Source: Candidatus Pelagibacter sp. TMED275
Lineage (GTDB): Bacteria > Pseudomonadota > Alphaproteobacteria > Pelagibacterales > Pelagibacteraceae
Reading direction: 5' to 3'
DNA: 8,370 bases
NCBI GenBank assembly: GCA_002169255.1
Contig: NHLU01000018.1
Location: forward strand, 24,727-33,096
A program made the position numbers and the translations under genes. Within the stretch, counting starts at the first letter, position 1; each line of letters opens with the position of its first letter. The notes beneath the pieces are model-generated. The model searched no databases, was not told the DNA's origin, and saw only the letters and a program-made list of their open reading frames with translations. This document shows positions 1 to 6,220 of this stretch, piece by piece.

Positions 1-1
1 C

Positions 2-139
2 TTTGGTTTTCCAACAGCAGAACCTATTTCTGATGTTATAGCTGCAATCATTCTTGGTTTCTGTTCAAATAAATTAAAAAAAATAATTAAAAACTCGACT
101 ATTTTGAAGAAAAGTAAATATTTTGGTAATAACAAATAG
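2..139 (+). CDS. C-terminal fragment of a probable MATE-family efflux transporter (5' end outside window)
   Basis: An open frame enters from the left edge and ends at a TAG at 137-139, giving 45 residues. It begins with a hydrophobic stretch containing PTAEPISDVIAAIILGF and ends in a lysine-rich cytoplasmic-looking tail. The 'EPISD' step leading into a final membrane helix and then a basic tail resembles the end of the last helix of MATE (multidrug/toxin extrusion) Na+ or H+ antiporters. That match is recognised from memory of the family, not from an alignment. Only the tail is visible, so substrate and start cannot be given. It runs towards the DUF3047 gene on the opposite strand and the two coding regions overlap by 41 bases (99-139). 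The frame could in principle be chance, but the hydrophobic-then-basic pattern right at the window edge favours a real gene end. Confidence 0.6.
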   Translation, partial: FGFPTAEPISDVIAAIILGFCSNKLKKIIKNSTILKKSKYFGNNK

Positions 140-752
140 CAGTTTTTTTTGAATTATCTGTATCTGTCATGATTGCTATACCATTTAGCTCAGATAAATC
201 TAGATCATGAAACTTTTTAAAATCATTTTTAACATTAGACTTAACAGTAACCCATTCATTAAGATATTGCTTGGTAGTTGATAAAACAAAATCAATGGAT
301 TTTTTTGTGTAGGGACTTGGCCAATTTGAACCTTCCTCATTATTGCTAGAAAAAACATAATTTACCGCTTTATTTGATAATGGTGTTGCGCCTGTTTTTT
401 TTACTGCAAAAACTCTACATGCAAAATCATGACCTTTTTTTGTGTTCTCTTTAATTCCAGGTAAATCTTGTTCTACTTTCCATGTAATATTTAAAAATGG
501 AGTTTTATTTAGATTAATATTTACTTCTTTTCCAAGACCAGAAGCTGCATTATCTGCATGTGCTCTTAAAAAATTTTTGTCGTAGAGTTTTCCAACAGAA
601 TATTGAGTTTTATTTTCAGCACCACGTACTTTTCGTACTTTAAGTTTTTCTAATTCATCATTTGTGAATTGAAAAACTTTATTTATTTCAGAATGCGAAT
701 GAGATGACAACGAAATTGATATAAATAGAAATAAAATTATATATCTGCTCAT
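99..752 (-). CDS. DUF3047 family secreted protein, function unknown
   Basis: This is a 217-residue protein. Residues 1-21 look like a Sec signal peptide (short basic start, hydrophobic core of I/L/F, then a Ser/His-rich end), so the mature protein should be periplasmic. The rest fits DUF3047 as I know the family: an LRAHADNAASGL segment at about 62-73, WKVE at 91-94, GHDFACRVF at 107-115, a central NYVFSS...NW stretch, and the acidic MTDTDN at 195-200 followed by a final beta-like strand. No catalytic function is established for this family to my knowledge. The length is about what one compact domain plus signal peptide needs, and nothing looks truncated. The gene starts 10 bases after the SDR stop and is the last gene of the TRAP cluster, so it is probably co-transcribed. 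No Shine-Dalgarno site is visible before the ATG. Its 3' end overlaps the convergent MATE-like gene. A role in binding or processing a periplasmic ligand is possible but unsupported. Confidence 0.8.
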   Translation of the reverse strand: MSRYIILFLFISISLSSHSHSEINKVFQFTNDELEKLKVRKVRGAENKTQYSVGKLYDKNFLRAHADNAASGLGKEVNINLNKTPFLNITWKVEQDLPGIKENTKKGHDFACRVFAVKKTGATPLSNKAVNYVFSSNNEEGSNWPSPYTKKSIDFVLSTTKQYLNEWVTVKSNVKNDFKKFHDLDLSELNGIAIMTDTDNSKKTAICYYQNIYFSSK

Positions 753-762
753 TTAAATATTA

Positions 763-1509
763 CTAATAAGTTGATCTACCGCCACTTATATCAAAAACAG
801 CAGCTGTAGAAAAAGAATTCTCACTTGATGAAAGCCATGCGACAAGAGATGTCATCTCGCTAATTTCTAAAAATCTTCCTCTAGGGACTTTAGAAAGCAT
901 GTTACGAACATGCTTTTTACTCATTTGATCCAGTATTCTTGTTTTAGCACCTGCTGGAGTTATAGCATTAATTGCTATATTTTTAGTTGCTAATTCTTTA
1001 CCTAATGATTTTGTTAAACCTATTACACCAGCTTTTGCTGAACTATAAGCGCTTGCATTTGCATTACCATCTTTTCCCGCAACAGAGGCTATATTTACAA
1101 TTCTTCCATAATTTTGCTTAATCATTTTCGGAATAATAGCCTTGCAACAATTAAAAGTTCCATGAAGATTAATATTAATTACTTGATGCCAATCAACTAT
1201 CTTATAATTCCAAAGTTTAGCTGTGGGGCCAGTTATCCCAGCATTATTAATTAATATATGTATTTTTCTTTTATTTAATAATTTAATTGCACTAGTCTTC
1301 ACTTGATCGTAGCTTGATACATCAACAACTTCACATGATAAATTTCTAGAGTTTATTTTTTTTTTTACTTTGGTAATTTGTTTTTTATCAACATCCCAAA
1401 TAGTAACTTTAGCACCAAATTTTAAAAAAGTTTTTGCAATATCAAGACCAAATCCTTGAGCTCCCCCTGTTATTAAAGCATTTCTATTTTTAAAATCGTA
1501 ACGGTTCAT
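763..1509 (-). CDS. Short-chain dehydrogenase/reductase (classical SDR, probably NAD-dependent)
   Basis: This 248-residue protein has the full classical SDR set: the cofactor glycine motif TGGAQGFG at 14-21, Asp39 at the end of the second strand (which usually selects NAD(H) over NADP(H)), NNAG at 88-91, and the catalytic tetrad Asn114, Ser142, Tyr155, Lys159 in the usual YxxxK spacing. It would oxidise or reduce an alcohol/carbonyl pair in the cytoplasm. The C-terminus ends FDISGGRSTY. From memory this resembles FabG-like SDRs annotated as sugar-acid dehydrogenases (for example 2-keto-3-deoxy-rhamnonate or fuconate type), but the substrate cannot be fixed by eye. Automatic pipelines would probably call it 3-oxoacyl-ACP reductase; membership of a transporter operon argues against a fatty-acid synthesis role. 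Its ATG directly follows the TGA of the NCS1 permease (TGAATG), with no separate ribosome site visible, so translational coupling is likely. Family certain, substrate unknown. Confidence 0.93.
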   Translation of the reverse strand: MNRYDFKNRNALITGGAQGFGLDIAKTFLKFGAKVTIWDVDKKQITKVKKKINSRNLSCEVVDVSSYDQVKTSAIKLLNKRKIHILINNAGITGPTAKLWNYKIVDWHQVININLHGTFNCCKAIIPKMIKQNYGRIVNIASVAGKDGNANASAYSSAKAGVIGLTKSLGKELATKNIAINAITPAGAKTRILDQMSKKHVRNMLSKVPRGRFLEISEMTSLVAWLSSSENSFSTAAVFDISGGRSTY

Positions 1510-2958
1510 TCAGTTTTTATTTGACAAAAGATAATAGACAAAAGATGAAGCAATTGCACCTATAAACCATGAATAGGATTGTAAAAATTTAAATTCTAAA
1601 TTCCAAATTGTTGCGGCTGAAAAAATGAATCCTAATAACAAGGCATAAATTGCCTTTATATGCCATCCGTTTGTAAAATAGTATTGCCCTGTCTCCTGTA
1701 ATGAATATAGATCTTTATTATTGATTTTTTTTTCTTTTACATAAAAATAATCTATTAGTATAATTCCAAATATTGATCCAAAAAATGATCCCAACGTATC
1801 AATTAAAGATAATATTCCATTTTGACTTAACAAAACTAACCATGTGGAGCCAATTAATAATCCAATAAAACCAATTACAAAACTCACACTTTTTAAATTA
1901 AGTCTTTTTGGTGCAAAATTTATTAGAACATTTTGTGCAGGTATATAATTAGCAATTAAGTTAGTTGAAAGAGATGCAATTATTATAAAGATTAAAGATA
2001 TAAAACTTAAGTATAAGTTGTCAAATTTTCCTATTATATCCATTGGATTAGTTAATATATTTTCTAAGCCACCAAAATGACTATCAGACATAATTACAAT
2101 AAGTATTGTAAAGATTGAAAACAAAATAATATTTAGAAGTAAACTTAAATTTCCTATTTTTAATTGTTGATCACTTTTAACATATCTAGCAAAATCTCCA
2201 AAATTTAATATCAGAATTGAAAAATATGCAAACATAGTTCCGGTAACACTAAGATAAGGAAAAATATTTTCTTTTAAAATAAAATTTTTATATTCGAATA
2301 AACTAATAAAAAGATTAATTGATATGTCTGTAGTTTCGGAAAATAATATTAATGAAAATAAAAATAAACCAAAATAAACAAAAAATGCTGAGAAATTAAT
2401 TATTTTTTTATTATAAAGATGGCCTATACTAAAAAGTGTAATTTGCAATATAACAGTTAAAAATAGAGAAACCCAATCAATAAGATTCATGCCCATAAAA
2501 AATAAAAATAATAAATCGTTATCCAGTAAACTTGCATCGTATGAAAAACATATAACTCTAAACAAAAATCCAATTGCTTTTGATAAAAAATAAGTTTGAA
2601 TGCCAAACATTAAAAGCGCTACAATGCCTCTAAATAACGCAACATACTTAGCTCCCTTAACACCCATTGACAATCTTAAGACTGCTGGAAATGGCAATCC
2701 ATGTTTTTGAGAAATTGAGCCAATTACATTTGAAAAAATAATTACTAATATACCAGCGCTCAATAATGCAATTAAAACAATAAAAATATTTAAGTTATAT
2801 AAAAGATAAAGCGATGCAACTAATGAAAAACCGATAATGCTTTGAATACTGTTTGCCCAAAAACAAAATAAATCTTTCCAATTCCATATTTTGCTATTCG
2901 GATTTACTGATACTAATTCCCAATTTGTAAGGTGGTTATTACTTTTTTCTTGAATCAC
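1510..2958 (-). CDS. NCS1-family nucleobase/hydantoin/vitamin-type cation symporter
   Basis: A 482-residue polytopic inner-membrane protein with about 12 hydrophobic segments, the normal NCS1 size. Family landmarks in order: the tryptophan-rich N-terminal approach to helix 1 (W13, W25, W27, W34), the RLSMGVKGA loop at 95-103, GIQT at 119-122, NFGDFARY at 252-259 (usual form N.sDftRY), STNLIANYIPAQN at 331-343, and a late IDYFYVK. NCS1 proteins import cytosine, purines, allantoin, hydantoins, pyridoxine or thiamine with Na+ or H+. Ser331/Thr332 fall where the Mhp1 hydantoin transporter has its Na+-site Ser/Thr pair, which favours sodium coupling (aligned by eye). Two aromatic pocket positions differ from the usual form, so I assign no substrate. 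The start is GTG, 25 bases after the dctM stop, with no recognisable Shine-Dalgarno site. Base composition is strikingly AT-rich, with several 60-base lines at only about 13-20% GC by hand count. Confidence 0.88.
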   Translation of the reverse strand: MIQEKSNNHLTNWELVSVNPNSKIWNWKDLFCFWANSIQSIIGFSLVASLYLLYNLNIFIVLIALLSAGILVIIFSNVIGSISQKHGLPFPAVLRLSMGVKGAKYVALFRGIVALLMFGIQTYFLSKAIGFLFRVICFSYDASLLDNDLLFLFFMGMNLIDWVSLFLTVILQITLFSIGHLYNKKIINFSAFFVYFGLFLFSLILFSETTDISINLFISLFEYKNFILKENIFPYLSVTGTMFAYFSILILNFGDFARYVKSDQQLKIGNLSLLLNIILFSIFTILIVIMSDSHFGGLENILTNPMDIIGKFDNLYLSFISLIFIIIASLSTNLIANYIPAQNVLINFAPKRLNLKSVSFVIGFIGLLIGSTWLVLLSQNGILSLIDTLGSFFGSIFGIILIDYFYVKEKKINNKDLYSLQETGQYYFTNGWHIKAIYALLLGFIFSAATIWNLEFKFLQSYSWFIGAIASSFVYYLLSNKN

Positions 2959-2983
2959 AACTATTATATTAAACTAATAAAAA

Positions 2984-4318
2984 CTACTGTCCATATAAGA
3001 GGGTTGGTAACCAAAGAACAATTTTTGGAAATATCATAATAATTATCAACCCTATTATTTGAATTACCATGAATTGCATCATGCCAAGATAAATATCCTT
3101 TAGATCCCATTCAGGCACAACACCTTTTAAAAAATATGCAGACAAAGCTACAGGTGGTGATAGCCAGGCGGTTTGTAAATTTACTGCTACTAGAATAGCA
3201 AACCAGGTTAAATTAAAGCCTAATGCTTCAATTAGTGGTAAAATAATTGGAATTATAATCATCACAATTGGCACCCACTCTAAAGGCCATCCTAGTAAAA
3301 AAATCATAACCATAACTAACCCAAGTATTAGATATCTATTCATTTCTAAACCTAATAAAAATTCGGTTAATAGAGTTGGAGTTCCAAGTCTTGCGAATAC
3401 AGCGCCAAAAAAATTAGATGCTGCAACTAAAACCATTATCAATGCTGTTATTTCAAGTGTTTTTACTAATGCATCTTGGAGTTTAGGTAAAGTTAATTTT
3501 CTATATGCTAATGACAAAAGTAATGCTCCCATTGCTCCACATCCTGCCGCCTCGGTTGGTGTAGCAAAACCAAATAAAATACTTCCTAATGCTGCAAATA
3601 CTAAAGCTGCTGGTGGGACTAATCCTAAAAAAAATTCTATCCAGACTTTTTTCATACTTGTAGCTCTTAATTCTTCAGGAAGTACTGGTCCTAAGCTTGG
3701 ATCTAACCAGCACCTTATTGTTGTATAACCTGCATAAAGTGATGCTAATAAAATACCAGGGATAATTGCTGCAGCAAATAAATCTATAACAGGAATTTCC
3801 ATAATTGGACCCATTACAACAAGCATTATACTTGGTGGAATTAATATTCCCAACGTTCCTCCCGCAGTTATTGTCCCTGCGGCCAGTCTCACATTATACT
3901 TAGATCTGTTCATCGATTTAGCAGCCATAATACCTAGTATTGTTACTGAAGCACCAACAATTCCTGTGGCTGCTGCAAATATTACTGAAACAAATAGTAC
4001 GGCATAATATAATGAGCCTCTTACTTTAGATAAAATTAATTGAAAAGCTGAGAATAATCTTTCCATTAATCCAGCTTGCTCCATCATAATTCCCATAAAA
4101 ACAAATAATGGAACGGCGGCTAAGGTTTGTTCTGTCATGACCATCGAAAATTGTAAGGTCATCAGATAAAACACTAACTTTCCAAAACCTAAATATCCAA
4201 ATATAAAGCCTAAAAAAATCAGAGTAAAAGATATTGGAAAACCAACAAATATTGCAAAAAGCATAACGCCAACTAAAATAAAACCTAAAACTGCTGGATC
4301 TATAAACTCAGCTATCAT
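2984..4318 (-). CDS. dctM: TRAP transporter large permease subunit (DctM type)
   Basis: This 444-residue, very hydrophobic protein is the full length expected for the transporting subunit of a tripartite ATP-independent periplasmic system. It carries the DctM hallmark GGTLGILIPPS at 153-163, a PLFVFMG segment near the N-terminus, a GFATPTEAAG segment mid-protein, and near the C-terminus the loop VNLQTAWLSPPVALSAYFLKGV. That last loop resembles the branch of TRAP systems labelled mannitol/chloroaromatic or alpha-keto acid (TakM-like). It would use the Na+ gradient to move the ligand delivered by DctP, in complex with DctQ. The start at 4318 is supported by an AGGAG site six bases upstream, lying inside the end of dctQ; the genes overlap by 11 bases, the usual coupled Q-M arrangement. 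Composition is clearly richer in GC (about 35-42% in two hand-counted lines) than the downstream permease gene. Confidence 0.96.
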   Translation of the reverse strand: MIAEFIDPAVLGFILVGVMLFAIFVGFPISFTLIFLGFIFGYLGFGKLVFYLMTLQFSMVMTEQTLAAVPLFVFMGIMMEQAGLMERLFSAFQLILSKVRGSLYYAVLFVSVIFAAATGIVGASVTILGIMAAKSMNRSKYNVRLAAGTITAGGTLGILIPPSIMLVVMGPIMEIPVIDLFAAAIIPGILLASLYAGYTTIRCWLDPSLGPVLPEELRATSMKKVWIEFFLGLVPPAALVFAALGSILFGFATPTEAAGCGAMGALLLSLAYRKLTLPKLQDALVKTLEITALIMVLVAASNFFGAVFARLGTPTLLTEFLLGLEMNRYLILGLVMVMIFLLGWPLEWVPIVMIIIPIILPLIEALGFNLTWFAILVAVNLQTAWLSPPVALSAYFLKGVVPEWDLKDIYLGMMQFMVIQIIGLIIIMIFPKIVLWLPTLLYGQ

Positions 4319-4928
4319 TTTTATCTCCTGGCCACTGACCCCTGGTTGCTGCCCAATAGCTTTTAAAAAGTTCTGAAATCCCTTGAATTAATAAAAATAT
4401 TATTCCAAGTAATAGACACATTTTAATAGGCCACATTAATGGCATCCACGCTGTATCCATTCCTTTTTCACTTCTCTGTATGGACTCCATCACAAAACCG
4501 TAGGTCATATATAAAAAAACTATTAAACCCGGAAAATAAAAAATTATATAAAGCCAAAAATCAATTAGACCTTGAGTTTTTGTTTTAAAATTTCTGTATA
4601 AAAAATCTGCTCTTATATGAACACCTTTAGATAATGCGTAGCCTGCACCCAACATAAACAGTGCGCCATATAAAAAACGGCTCATATCATATGCCCACAT
4701 AGTTGGGGCATTGAAAAGTTTTCTAGCTAAAACTTCATATGTCATTGCAAAAAATAGAGGGACTGTTATCCAGCAGACAATATTACCGATCCATTTGCTA
4801 AACATATCAATTTTAGTTATTGAGTTAGCCATCCAAGATGGCATATCAGGTGGCATTTTGTCTGAACCACCTCTTCTCTCAGCTATCATTTCATCTGAAA
4901 TTTCTAATTTAGATGGTTTATCGTTCAT
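4308..4928 (-). CDS. dctQ: TRAP transporter small permease subunit (DctQ type)
   Basis: A 206-residue protein with a roughly 40-residue hydrophilic, probably cytoplasmic N-terminus followed by four membrane segments, the DctQ topology. Family features are the NAPTMWAYDMSRFLYGALFMLGAG segment leading into the second helix, and HIRADFLYR (the usual HVRvD.fy), then a loop with MDTAWMPLMWP before the last helix. It pairs with DctM to form the membrane complex. The ATG at 4928 has no Shine-Dalgarno site; the 18 bases between it and the upstream hairpin are almost all A and T. The N-terminal extension, including RRGGSDKMPPDMPSW, is longer than the minimum for the family, and a later Met start (for example in MPPDMPSWMANS) cannot be excluded. 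It overlaps dctM by 11 bases. No other function is plausible given its position between dctP and dctM. Confidence 0.94.
   Translation of the reverse strand: MNDKPSKLEISDEMIAERRGGSDKMPPDMPSWMANSITKIDMFSKWIGNIVCWITVPLFFAMTYEVLARKLFNAPTMWAYDMSRFLYGALFMLGAGYALSKGVHIRADFLYRNFKTKTQGLIDFWLYIIFYFPGLIVFLYMTYGFVMESIQRSEKGMDTAWMPLMWPIKMCLLLGIIFLLIQGISELFKSYWAATRGQWPGDKNDS
4325..4329 (-). promoter_or_regulatory. Ribosome binding site of dctM, inside dctQ
   Basis: On the minus strand AGGAG stands six bases before the dctM ATG (4316-4318) and lies within the last codons of dctQ. It fixes the dctM start and implies coupled translation of the two membrane subunits. It is one of only two clear Shine-Dalgarno sites in the cluster. 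Confidence 0.85.
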
Positions 4929-4946
4929 ATGTAAATATTAAATAAA

Positions 4947-4972
4947 TAGAGCGGACTCTAAAGTCCGCTCTA
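4947..4972 (-). terminator. Intercistronic hairpin between dctP and dctQ (attenuator or mRNA 3'-end stabiliser)
   Basis: A perfect 11-bp inverted repeat (TAGAGCGGACT / AGTCCGCTCTA) with a 4-base loop lies at 4947-4957 and 4962-4972, in the 68-base gap after the dctP stop. The stem is unusually GC-rich for this genome. On the minus strand it is followed by TTTATTTAATATTT, an interrupted U-rich tail, so termination would probably be partial. Hairpins at this place after binding-protein genes are a known way to make much more binding protein than permease, by leaky termination or by protecting the upstream mRNA. The repeat is seen; the effect on expression is inferred. Being symmetrical, it could also act on plus-strand transcripts, but no plus-strand gene needs it here. 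Confidence 0.8.
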
Positions 4973-4996
4973 AATTATTTTAAAGTTATCGTCTGA

Positions 4997-6088
4997 TTAC
5001 TTAAGTGTCGCTGCGTGAGCCATTCCTAGCTTAGCATTAGACATTTGAGCACCACTCCAAAAAGGAACTGCTATATCAGCAAATTCTTTCATTGATGTAT
5101 ATACCTCATTGAAAAAAGCATTTTCAGCTGCATTTTTATTTAAAGATGCCTTAGCTGCTGCCATATATTCTGTGAAGTAATCTGATGGAGTATCTTCTAA
5201 TATTACACCATGTTTAGTAGTTAATTCTTTTAAAGCTTTTCCATTTTCATAAATTCTATAGCTTAAAGATTTAGCTAATGAAGCATTAGCTGCAACTTCT
5301 AACGATTTCTTTTCATGGGCTGTCATTTTATTATAAGTTTTTCCAGTTATATAAAAATCAGCATTTACAACAACCTGGTGTAAACCTTGTAGATAGTAAT
5401 GCTTTAGAACTTTTTGGAAACCAAAAACCATATCAGGTTTAGGGCAACACCATTCTGCTGCATCAATTGTACCAGCCTCTAAAGCAGGTAGAATGTCTCC
5501 ACCTCCCATAGCTACTGATGCTATACCAATATCTTTGTAAGTTTGTCCTGGTATTCCTGGAGGAGTTCTGAATTTATATTTTCTAAAATCAGCCATACTC
5601 TCGATTTTTTTTGGAAACCAACCTAATGCTTCTGGACCAACAGGTTGAATCATAAAGCCTTTTATATCTCTACCCATTTCTTTCCAAAGTTGGTCGTATA
5701 ATTCTTTACCACCACCAAATTGAAACCATGATAAAAATGCAATATTATCAATACCAACTCCACCACCAGCTACCGGCGAACCAAATAGCATAGCTGCAGG
5801 ATGGTCACCTGACCAATAGTGTGTCCATGCAAAGCCACAATCAATTAATCCTTTGTCAACTGCATCTAAAGTTTCTTTTACCCCAACAACTGCACCCGCA
5901 GGTAAAATTTCAAATTTTAGCGATCCATCAGTTAGTGTAGTTACAGTATCAGTGAAATCTTTTAACATTTTTACCTCATCGGCTTTAGTATTAAGGACTG
6001 TCTGACACTTTAATGTTTTAGCATTTGCATTAGAAACAAACCCAATTACAAGAAACACTGAAAACACTAGTGAAATTATTTTTTTCAT
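4997..6088 (-). CDS. dctP: TRAP transporter periplasmic substrate-binding protein (DctP type, TakP-like)
   Basis: A 363-residue extracytoplasmic solute receptor. Residues 1-23 are a clear Sec signal peptide (MKKII..., hydrophobic core, cleavage after SNANA). The mature part follows the DctP fold, with the family-conserved binding arginine in KFRTPPG (Arg174), which normally salt-bridges a ligand carboxylate, then the LEAGTIDAAEW segment (Glu212, Trp213). The spacing of Glu153, Arg174, Glu212 and Trp213 matches, from memory, the ligand and cation site of the alpha-keto acid receptor TakP, with Glu153 where TakP has Gln. After the Trp the usual GPxxD is replaced by CCPKPD (Cys214, Cys215). The likely ligand is a carboxylated small molecule, perhaps a keto or hydroxy acid; identity is not readable. 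It is the first gene of the cluster, with a good AGGGGA ribosome site, and is separated from dctQ by a hairpin, in keeping with high expression. Confidence 0.95.
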   Translation of the reverse strand: MKKIISLVFSVFLVIGFVSNANAKTLKCQTVLNTKADEVKMLKDFTDTVTTLTDGSLKFEILPAGAVVGVKETLDAVDKGLIDCGFAWTHYWSGDHPAAMLFGSPVAGGGVGIDNIAFLSWFQFGGGKELYDQLWKEMGRDIKGFMIQPVGPEALGWFPKKIESMADFRKYKFRTPPGIPGQTYKDIGIASVAMGGGDILPALEAGTIDAAEWCCPKPDMVFGFQKVLKHYYLQGLHQVVVNADFYITGKTYNKMTAHEKKSLEVAANASLAKSLSYRIYENGKALKELTTKHGVILEDTPSDYFTEYMAAAKASLNKNAAENAFFNEVYTSMKEFADIAVPFWSGAQMSNAKLGMAHAATLK

Positions 6089-6095
6089 TATTATT

Positions 6096-6101
6096 TCCCC
6101 T
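6096..6101 (-). promoter_or_regulatory. Strong ribosome binding site of dctP
   Basis: On the minus strand AGGGGA lies seven bases before the dctP ATG (6086-6088). It is the best Shine-Dalgarno match for any start in the window and supports both the start choice and high translation of the binding protein. Confidence 0.85.
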
Positions 6102-6105
6102 ATAA

Positions 6106-6117
6106 GTTAAATTTAAC
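6106..6117. promoter_or_regulatory. 12-bp perfect palindrome, possible operator
   Basis: GTTAAATTTAAC reads identically on both strands and lies just upstream of the dctP ribosome site in the divergent region, a sensible place for a regulator dimer to act on the TRAP cluster. In DNA this AT-rich a 12-bp palindrome can arise by chance, and no regulator gene is present in the window, so the operator role is only a suggestion. Confidence 0.3.
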
Positions 6118-6220
6118 AACCATATCCTCTCAAAAAAAACGTCATCATACAAGCGGCAAATATTAAAAAATGTGTTAAAAAACCTTTAAATAACTAAAAA
6201 AAAATAATTTATTAATTAAA

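Larger units (their letters stand above)
99..6088 (-). other. Predicted six-gene transcription unit dctP-dctQ-dctM-NCS1-SDR-DUF3047
   Basis: Six same-strand genes follow one another with gaps of 68, -11, 25, 0 and 10 bases. The only internal signal is the hairpin in the first gap. No internal promoter or second terminator is evident, and no terminator hairpin is visible after DUF3047, where the convergent gene overlaps. This supports one mRNA with a strongly expressed first gene and weaker distal part; it is an inference from spacing, not from expression data. Confidence 0.7.
6089..6220. promoter_or_regulatory. Divergent intergenic region between dctP and the GMC oxidoreductase
   Basis: These 132 bases are the only sizeable non-coding stretch and must carry the promoters for both divergent units unless transcription enters from outside. 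They contain the dctP ribosome site, a 12-bp palindrome (6106-6117), and a TATGAT -10-like hexamer on the minus strand at 6144-6149, about 55 bases before the dctP ATG but without a convincing -35 element. On the plus strand the sequence before the GMC ATG is nearly pure A/T (AATTTATTAATTAAA) with no Shine-Dalgarno site and no promoter I can defend. I see no riboswitch fold and no small ORF. Confidence 0.6.

Noticed and set aside
140..150. A run of eight T after CAG just past the MATE-like stop, as a plus-strand intrinsic terminator
   Set aside because: No stable GC-rich stem precedes it, and it falls inside the DUF3047 coding region where poly-A/T runs are common.
763..1509. SDR as the fatty-acid synthesis enzyme FabG
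   Set aside because: Catalytic motifs are shared by all classical SDRs; Asp39 suggests NAD rather than NADPH use and the gene sits in a transporter cluster without other fab genes.
4711..4941. A 76-codon open frame on the plus strand antisense to dctQ
   Set aside because: It lies almost wholly over a well-supported dctQ gene, has no recognisable domain or ribosome site, and spills into the hairpin gap; it is a shadow of the real frame.
6089..6220. A riboswitch in front of dctP or the GMC gene
   Set aside because: Only 132 AT-rich bases shared by two divergent genes, without a recognisable conserved core or stable GC stems.
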